Below are positions 59,396-64,000 of a stretch of DNA of 64,000 nt, in pieces. The position numbers and the translations under genes were made by a program. The DNA lies in the NCBI RefSeq assembly GCF_009601765.2, contig NZ_CP045700.1:248001-312000 (forward strand). The letters are read 5' to 3'. Within the stretch, counting starts at the first letter, position 1, and each line of letters opens with the position of its first letter. The DNA is from Vibrio algicola (GTDB lineage: Bacteria > Pseudomonadota > Gammaproteobacteria > Enterobacterales > Vibrionaceae). The notes beneath the pieces were generated by a model. The model was given only the letters and a program-made list of their open reading frames with translations, made no database searches and was not told the DNA's origin.

Positions 59396-60364
59396 ATGAA
59401 CCAAGCATTAACTGCATTATGTTTTTCCTTACAGCCTACCTCGGTTGCAGAAAATGCAACGGAACAAGGCATTTGGCTACCGATGATCCCTGCTGGCACA
59501 TTTGCAGGTGTCGATAGCCGTTCCTGGACAAACAACAACCCAGAGCAAGTCATTGCCCGCTTTACGCAAAAGCGCCCATTCGATATTGAACACTCAACCC
59601 ATATCAAAGCCCCGAAAGGTGAACCTGCTCCGGCGTACGGTTGGATTACCAAAGCCGAAAACCGTAACGGTGAAATCTGGGGCTTTATCGAGTGGAATGA
59701 TGATGGCGCACAACTGATTGATGAGAAGAAATACGCTTTCTACTCGCCTTCCTTTACGTACGACAAGAGCGGCCAAGTGCTGGCGCTTGTGAGTGCGGCT
59801 TTAACCAATGACCCCAACCTTGATGTTCCTGCATTAAACCAACGAATGGAGAACGCCAATATGCCGTTGCCAAAAATCGTTTTGGATGCGCTTGGCCTTG
59901 CCGAAGATGCAACACCAGAACAAGCCGAAGTGGCTATCAACTCTCTTAAACAAGAGAAAGATGTCGCCCTAAACCGTGCTCAGACCGTGGACTTAAACAA
60001 GTTCGTACCAAAAGAAACCTACGAAATTGCGCTAAACAGTGTATCGAAGGCAGAAGCCCAACTGGCTGCTATTCATGATAAAGAGCTTGAAGCACTTGTC
60101 GATGATGCCATTGAAGCTGGCAAAGTTGCCCCAGCTAATAAGGATATGTATTTGTCTTTGTGTCGTGCCGAAGGTGGCGTGGATCAGTTTAAGTCTTTTG
60201 TTGAAGCCGCCCCTGTAGTGGTGGATAGCAAAGAAAAGAAAAAGCCAGCAGTAGCAACAAACAGCAAGCTGGATGATGTTGAACTGGCGATGTGTCGCAA
60301 GATGGGCGTCTCTGAAGAAGAGTACCTAGCGGCTAAAGCTGAAACGAATAAAGGAGCGAAATAA
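59396..60364 (+). CDS. Phage head maturation protease (Mu gp32/I)
   Basis: A 322-residue protease-scaffold protein: VAENATEQGIWLPMIPAGTFAGVDSRSW near the start, RPFDIEHSTHIKAPKGEPAPAYGWITK and KKYAFYSPSFTYDKSGQVLALVSAALTNDPNLDVPALN in the protease half, then a helical scaffold-like tail with low complexity before ending MCRKMGVSEEEYLAAKA. In Mu, I cuts the scaffold Z, which is encoded in the same frame. It overlaps the major head gene start (TAATG). GGAGTGAGTA precedes the ATG. Confidence 0.93.
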   Translation: MNQALTALCFSLQPTSVAENATEQGIWLPMIPAGTFAGVDSRSWTNNNPEQVIARFTQKRPFDIEHSTHIKAPKGEPAPAYGWITKAENRNGEIWGFIEWNDDGAQLIDEKKYAFYSPSFTYDKSGQVLALVSAALTNDPNLDVPALNQRMENANMPLPKIVLDALGLAEDATPEQAEVAINSLKQEKDVALNRAQTVDLNKFVPKETYEIALNSVSKAEAQLAAIHDKELEALVDDAIEAGKVAPANKDMYLSLCRAEGGVDQFKSFVEAAPVVVDSKEKKKPAVATNSKLDDVELAMCRKMGVSEEEYLAAKAETNKGAK

Positions 60365-61263
60365 TGGCGACTGAAGCACAAGTACTTGAAGCTCTTCAAG
60401 TCAATATGTCTGCGGCGTTTACCCGCGGCTTACAAGCAGCAAACCCGCAATGGCAGATGGTAGCGACGAAAGTACCTAGCTCGGGTGCGGCAAACTTTTA
60501 CGGTTGGCTAAAAGACTTACCTGGCATTAAAGAATGGGTTGGTGATCGTCAACTGGCTGACATGGGCCGTCACGGTTATTCGGTTGAAAACAAAACGTGG
60601 GAAAGCTCGATCTCTGTTTCTCGTGAAGATGTCGATGATGACCAAATCGGTCACTACTCGGTTATTGCGCAGAACTATGGTGATCAAGTTGCCATCTTCC
60701 CTGATGAATTGTCTTACGGCTTATTAGTCGCTGGTTTCACAACACTTTGTTATGACGGCCAGAACTACTTTGATACCGACCACCCAATTGAATCAGATCC
60801 AGCAACGACGTTCTCGAATGTGATTGGTGACCCAACCACAGACACTGGCGAACCGTGGTTCTTGATTGATGATACCAAGGTGCTGAAGCCTATCGTGTAC
60901 CAAGAGCGTCGTCCGTTCGTGTTTAAGAACATGCAGCCAAATGAAGAATATACCTGGTTCAATAACAAATACGCCGCTGGTGTAGATGGCCGTTGTAACG
61001 TGGGCTTCTCATTCCCTCAGTTGGCGATTGGTTCTAAAGGCGTGTTGGATGAAGACACTTATGCCGCAGCCAAAGAGCTATTAGGCACCATGAAGAAAGC
61101 CGATGGCACACCAATTGGTACTCGCGCAACCAAGATTGTGGTTGGTCCGAAAAACGAATCGGCAGCGAAAAAACTATTGGCTCGCATGTTGGTAGAAGGT
61201 GGTGACTCCAACATCTACTACAACGATGTAGAGATTGTTGTGAGCCCTTACATCACGGCTTAG
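60364..61263 (+). CDS. Major head protein gpT (Mu gp34)
   Basis: A 299-residue capsid protein: VLEALQVNMSAAFTRGLQAANPQWQMVATKVPS at the start, FYGWLKDLPGIKEWVGDRQLADMGRHGYSVENKTWESSISVSREDVDDD, then GQNYFDTDHPIESDP, YQERRPFVFKNM, and a C-terminal VVGPKNESAAKKLLARM. These are the gpT family hallmarks. The shell is built from several hundred copies. Confidence 0.96.
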   Translation: MATEAQVLEALQVNMSAAFTRGLQAANPQWQMVATKVPSSGAANFYGWLKDLPGIKEWVGDRQLADMGRHGYSVENKTWESSISVSREDVDDDQIGHYSVIAQNYGDQVAIFPDELSYGLLVAGFTTLCYDGQNYFDTDHPIESDPATTFSNVIGDPTTDTGEPWFLIDDTKVLKPIVYQERRPFVFKNMQPNEEYTWFNNKYAAGVDGRCNVGFSFPQLAIGSKGVLDEDTYAAAKELLGTMKKADGTPIGTRATKIVVGPKNESAAKKLLARMLVEGGDSNIYYNDVEIVVSPYITA

Positions 61264-61282
61264 TTCTTAAAACGTAAACGCC

Positions 61283-61329
61283 TATCAGGTGCAAACTGAT
61301 AACGGGCTGGCGGTATTCAGTTACCGCCA
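61283..61329 (+). other. Two small hairpins after the gpT gene
   Basis: TATCAG/CTGATA (61283-61301) and TGGCGGTA/TACCGCCA (61308-61329). No T run follows; they may slow RNA decay and raise gpT yield relative to downstream genes. Confidence 0.55.
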
Positions 61330-61370
61330 CGTTTAAAGCCACTTTAACCTCGATTTAAAAGGAGTTCACC

Positions 61371-61928
61371 GTGAGTGGAACCGCTAAAAAAACAGGTACA
61401 TCAACTGCGAAACAGACGGCAGCAGCGAAGGCTAAAGAAGCAGCTGCAAAAGCTGATGAGCAGACAGCGAATGCCAACAGCCCCGAGCAATCTACCACTG
61501 GAACTACTGAGCAACCAGTGGAACAAGCTCAGCCCGCTGATCAAGCGCAAGCCGAACAGGAAGCGTTGAAGGCAGATTCTGATATTCAACAAAAGGAACA
61601 AGACGATGTTTCGAAACAAGCAAAAGATGATGAGCCACTTCTCAGCACTGATGGTGATCCTATTGGTGTGCTTGGTGCCCTTAAAGTTCGCTCTGTCTCA
61701 GATGCTGGCTTTTGGCGCAGTGGCGTTAAATTTCACCGCTTACAAGAAACATTGGTGCTTGTGGTGGATGGAGAACCGCAAGGTCAGCCTGCGGCAGTGG
61801 ATGTTAAAGACTTCCCACCTGAGTTTGTGGTGTTCATGTCTACTGAAAAGGCAAAGCGCGTCCACGATGAGCCTCGCTTAGTGGTGGAGACTGTCGAACT
61901 TAAAGATGTAATCGACATTCAAGACTAG
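61371..61928 (+). CDS. HI1506-related phage protein (Mu gp35-like)
   Basis: A 185-residue protein. The first 90 residues are low-complexity Ala/Gln/Glu/Thr; the second half (GVLGALKVRSVSDAGFWRSGVKFHRLQETLVLVV...FPPEFVVFMSTEKAKRVHDEPRLVVE) is the conserved HI1506-like part. GTG start after AAGGAG. In some phages this protein decorates the head; that role is inferred. Confidence 0.85.
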   Translation: MSGTAKKTGTSTAKQTAAAKAKEAAAKADEQTANANSPEQSTTGTTEQPVEQAQPADQAQAEQEALKADSDIQQKEQDDVSKQAKDDEPLLSTDGDPIGVLGALKVRSVSDAGFWRSGVKFHRLQETLVLVVDGEPQGQPAAVDVKDFPPEFVVFMSTEKAKRVHDEPRLVVETVELKDVIDIQD

Positions 61929-61958
61929 CCATTAACAGACAAGAGCTAAGGAAAACCG

Positions 61959-62399
61959 ATGGCAATCTACGCAACAAAACAAGACTTAATGGATCGCGAT
62001 GAGCAAATGCTTTGGAATTTTGCCATTGATCGCAATACCAACGAGTTAAATGACACATGGATTAACCAAGCCCTAGAGCAAGCCGATGAAGAGATCGATT
62101 CTTTTCTGGCGCGTCGCTTTGAGCTTCCGTTACCGACTGTGCCAGGCATGTTGAATAAGATTGCCATTACCATTGCTTTCTACTGGCTGGCCGACCGTGA
62201 CCAGCAAGCCACCAACTTGTTGGAAGAACGCTACAAGATGCAGCTGCAAACCCTGCGTGACATTGCTGACGGTAAGCGCGAGCTCGGTTTGCCAACCTTG
62301 GATGACAACAACCCAACCGAAGGCAGCGTGGGCAAAGTAGAACTGGTGCAAGAAGGCGAGCGCCTGTTTACCCGCAACAAACTTAGAGGCGTCTTGTAA
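61959..62399 (+). CDS. DUF1320 protein (Mu gp36), head-tail connector
   Basis: A 146-residue protein: YATKQDLMDRDEQMLWNFAIDR, ALEQADEEIDSFLARRFELPLPTVPGMLNKIAITIAFYWLADRDQQ and a C-terminal tail. All are typical of the DUF1320 gp36 family, similar to adaptor proteins of other tailed phages. AAGGAAAA precedes the ATG. Overlaps the next gene at TAATG. Confidence 0.93.
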   Translation: MAIYATKQDLMDRDEQMLWNFAIDRNTNELNDTWINQALEQADEEIDSFLARRFELPLPTVPGMLNKIAITIAFYWLADRDQQATNLLEERYKMQLQTLRDIADGKRELGLPTLDDNNPTEGSVGKVELVQEGERLFTRNKLRGVL

Positions 62400-62941
62400 T
62401 GGGTATCTCGGTTCAAGTCACCGGAACGGAGGAACTGAGACGCTATGAAGAGCTGCTTCAGCGCTTGGCGGATCCATCTCATAAGTCTGAGTTACTTGAA
62501 TCCCTCGGCAGTGTTGTTGAGAGCCAGACCCGCAGACGAATTGCTGATGAAAAAGAATCCCCTAGTGGTGTGTCTTGGCCTGATTGGTCAGCGGATTACG
62601 CCAAAACACGCCATGGAAATCAGTCCTTGTTACAAGCTGATGGCGGATTGCTCGATTCCATTCAGTACATCGTACAAAAGAACCAAGTACGAATCGGCTC
62701 GCCGCTTGCCTATGCCGCCGTACACCAAGATGGATTTTCGGGTGCAGTGCAAGTATCGGCCCACAATCGGCTAATTACTCAAGCCTTTGGCAAAGCACTT
62801 AAACACCCTGTGTGGCAATCGGTAAGTAGCTTTAGCCGCCAAATGGACATCCCACAGCGCGAGTTTTTAGGGCTAAGCAGTGAAAACCAAAACGAAATTT
62901 ATCAAGTCCTTGGTGACTTCTGGCAGGAGCTAATGTCGTGA
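62399..62941 (+). CDS. Virion morphogenesis protein (Mu gpG/gp31-like)
   Basis: A 180-residue protein of the phage virion morphogenesis (tail completion) family: RRYEELLQRLADPSHKSELLESLGSVVESQTRRRIADEKESPSGVSWPDWSADYA near the start, and LGSPLAYAAVHQDG-like RIGSPLAYAAVHQDGF and a C-terminal IPQREFLGLS. In Mu the equivalent, gpG, lies upstream between F and I; here it is between gp36 and gp37, so its place has moved. Confidence 0.92.
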   Translation: MGISVQVTGTEELRRYEELLQRLADPSHKSELLESLGSVVESQTRRRIADEKESPSGVSWPDWSADYAKTRHGNQSLLQADGGLLDSIQYIVQKNQVRIGSPLAYAAVHQDGFSGAVQVSAHNRLITQAFGKALKHPVWQSVSSFSRQMDIPQREFLGLSSENQNEIYQVLGDFWQELMS

Positions 62942-62954
62942 TGGAGACAGTGAA

Positions 62955-63557
62955 ATGAGTAGACCTGATGTATTTAACATCCAAGGTTCCACGGTGTGGG
63001 CTACGCAAGAAATTGTTAAGTACTTAAAGCCTGTGCTTGAAGGTTCAGAACGAGATATTGACAAAATTCAAACCGTAGAGCGTCACATTGGCCGTTTTGA
63101 TAAACCGGAAGATGTAAAGCGCTGGCTAAGTAACCGTGATGGCAGCGTACGTATTACAGCTTTACGTGTCACTGAGTATGAGAACACCGCAGGCAGCTTA
63201 TTTGGCAAGGTTAATTTTGTGGCCTATGTGTTCACCACTGACCAATACGGCTATGCCAAAGACCAGCGTTGTGAAGTGGTTGCAGGTCAATTAGTACAAG
63301 CCATTATGCAGCGTGGTGCACTACCTACGGCACGTAGCAATGTAGAGGCAGTTCGTAGTGATAACTTATACAGCGGCAGTATTGATCAATTAGGTGTCGC
63401 TATTTGGGCTGTCACCTGGTCGCAATGGTGGCCGATGGATGAACCACTCGATCCATCCTCATTAGACGATTTTATCACCTTTAGTTTTGAAGGCGATGTG
63501 GGTGACGGTAGCCCACCGATTGAAGGTGAAGTCACGCTTCCACAAGATGACTCTTAA
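62955..63557 (+). CDS. Tail protein, Mu gp37-like (DUF1834)
   Basis: A 200-residue protein: FNIQGSTVWATQEIVKYLKPVLEGSERDIDKIQTVERHIGRF, VNFVAYVFTTDQYGYAKDQRCEVVAGQLVQAIMQRG and a C-terminal VAIWAVTWSQWWPMDEP. Pattern and place match gp37. The end is acidic. GGAGACAGTGA precedes the ATG. Its role is tail assembly, probably tail terminator; this is inferred. Confidence 0.88.
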   Translation: MSRPDVFNIQGSTVWATQEIVKYLKPVLEGSERDIDKIQTVERHIGRFDKPEDVKRWLSNRDGSVRITALRVTEYENTAGSLFGKVNFVAYVFTTDQYGYAKDQRCEVVAGQLVQAIMQRGALPTARSNVEAVRSDNLYSGSIDQLGVAIWAVTWSQWWPMDEPLDPSSLDDFITFSFEGDVGDGSPPIEGEVTLPQDDS

Positions 63558-63592
63558 CCCCGAACACGTATTACAACCGAAAGGAAACCACC

Positions 63593-63802
63593 ATGAAGAT
63601 CTATGTGAAACCAAATAAAGCGAACGTCAAGGTGCGTAAACCTGACGGTAAGTACCTAGCCGAGCAAGGCGAAGAAGTCACAAAGTCTGCTTTTTGGGTG
63701 CGTCGCATTAACGATGGCGACGTTGTTGCTAGTGAGCCAACCCCAACCACAAAACCAAAGAAAGCCGCTGCTGTAGAAGCTGCTGCTAAGAAAGGAGAAT
63801 AA
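63593..63802 (+). CDS. DUF2635 protein (Mu gp38)
   Basis: A 69-residue protein: MKIYVKPNKANVKVRKPDGK then LAEQGEEVTKSAFWVRRINDGDVV and a Lys/Ala-rich tail. Typical of the small DUF2635 protein before the sheath gene. CGAAAGGAAA precedes the ATG. Confidence 0.92.
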   Translation: MKIYVKPNKANVKVRKPDGKYLAEQGEEVTKSAFWVRRINDGDVVASEPTPTTKPKKAAAVEAAAKKGE

Positions 63803-63804
63803 CC

Positions 63805-64000
63805 ATGGCATTGGGTAACATTCCAAACGATATTTATACGCCGTTAGTGTTTATCGATATCGATAACTCAGAAGCACTTTCTGGTACGCCAGCCTTGGTG
63901 CAAAAGATTTTGGTGATTGGTCAGCAGTTACCAACGGCGCTATCTACTCCGTTAAAGATCACTCGCATCGGTACGAGTGAAAGTGAAGCTGATGCGCTGT
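63805..64000 (+). CDS. Tail sheath protein gpL (Mu gp39), 5' part
   Basis: The first 65 codons, cut by the window end. NIPNDIYTPLVFIDIDNSEAL, then KILVIGQQLP and ITRIGTSESEADAL match the N terminus of Mu-type sheath proteins. AAGGAG precedes the ATG. It identifies the phage as a contractile-tailed myovirus like Mu. Confidence 0.9.
   Translation, partial: MALGNIPNDIYTPLVFIDIDNSEALSGTPALVQKILVIGQQLPTALSTPLKITRIGTSESEADAL

Larger units (their letters stand above)
41875..64000. mobile_element. Mu-like transposable prophage (left end and most of the genome; continues past the window)
   Basis: Gene order follows phage Mu: repressor, ner, A, B, small early genes, GemA, Mor, lysis, gp24-gp30, protease, gpT, gp35-gp38, sheath. 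Base composition is more even than in the host DNA. The left boundary is placed at a TG dinucleotide at 41875, 19 bp before the first of two transposase-site-like repeats and just after a host terminator; it could be off by several bases. The right end is outside the window, so the target duplication cannot be checked. Confidence 0.93.

Overview
The window looks like a chromosomal segment of a marine gammaproteobacterium, most likely Vibrio or a close relative in the Vibrionaceae. Reasons: SpeG, SbcDC, the csgBAC/csgDEFG layout, VpsT/CsgD-type LuxR regulators, a secreted GH18 chitinase, AT-rich host DNA, and a Mu-like prophage whose small proteins belong to families familiar from Vibrio Mu-like phages. 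No tRNA, rRNA or CRISPR array was seen.

Region by region. (1) 0.3-3.9 kb: a urate-degradation cluster puuE-uraD-allA-puuD. Membrane PuuD with a fused cytochrome c oxidises urate, UraD makes allantoin, PuuE opens it to allantoate and AllA splits ureidoglycolate; the hydroxyisourate hydrolase step is not in view. (2) 4.0-7.5 kb: the wreck of a nitrate-assimilation operon. A sigma-54-like promoter and a leader with two hexaloop hairpins and a terminator (ANTAR/NasR type) are preserved, but nasA has a large internal deletion, a frame break and a stop codon. cobA downstream is intact. (3) 7.5-12.5 kb: ordinary host genes (small membrane protein, RRM protein, DUF1456 protein, talB, GH18 chitinase, speG). 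(4) 12.7-17.5 kb: a complete divergent curli locus, csgBAC facing csgDEFG, with an unusually long curlin. (5) 17.9-24.1 kb: sbcD-sbcC-FAH hydrolase translationally overlapped, then a small protein. (6) 24.4-29.8 kb: a second surface-fibre locus, an archaic-type chaperone-usher pilus with its own CsgD/VpsT-like regulator. (7) 29.9-35.0 kb: PhnA-domain protein, small membrane proteins, one apparently intact IS3-family (IS407-like) element, a VOC-domain lipoprotein gene broken by frameshifts, and a second IS3-family element with a dead orfB. (8) 35.3-41.5 kb: a divergent cbb3-type oxidase cluster in which CcoP is fused to a triheme dehydrogenase-type cytochrome (five CxxCH motifs), then a TDT-family transporter and a small Cys-rich protein.

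(9) From about 41.88 kb to the end and beyond: a Mu-like transposable prophage, in Mu order: S24-type repressor and Ner facing each other across an operator region, MuA transposase, a MuB split into two cistrons, a run of small early genes, GemA, Mor, lysis genes (GH108 endolysin, holin-like protein, nested Rz/Rz1), DksA-like protein, gp25-gp30 head genes, a foreign membrane-protein gene, protease, major head protein gpT, gp35-gp38 and the start of the tail sheath. The head genes look intact, so the prophage could be functional. The right end lies outside the window.

Points that most deserve a second look: the pentaheme CcoP fusion; the preserved two-hexaloop leader in front of a dead nasA; two surface-fibre systems each with a VpsT-like regulator carrying a variant c-di-GMP motif; a free-standing copy of the gpF C-terminal domain in the phage middle region; an identical 18-bp sequence before the lysis and the protease/head operons, where Mu has late promoters; and the insertion gene between gp30 and the protease.
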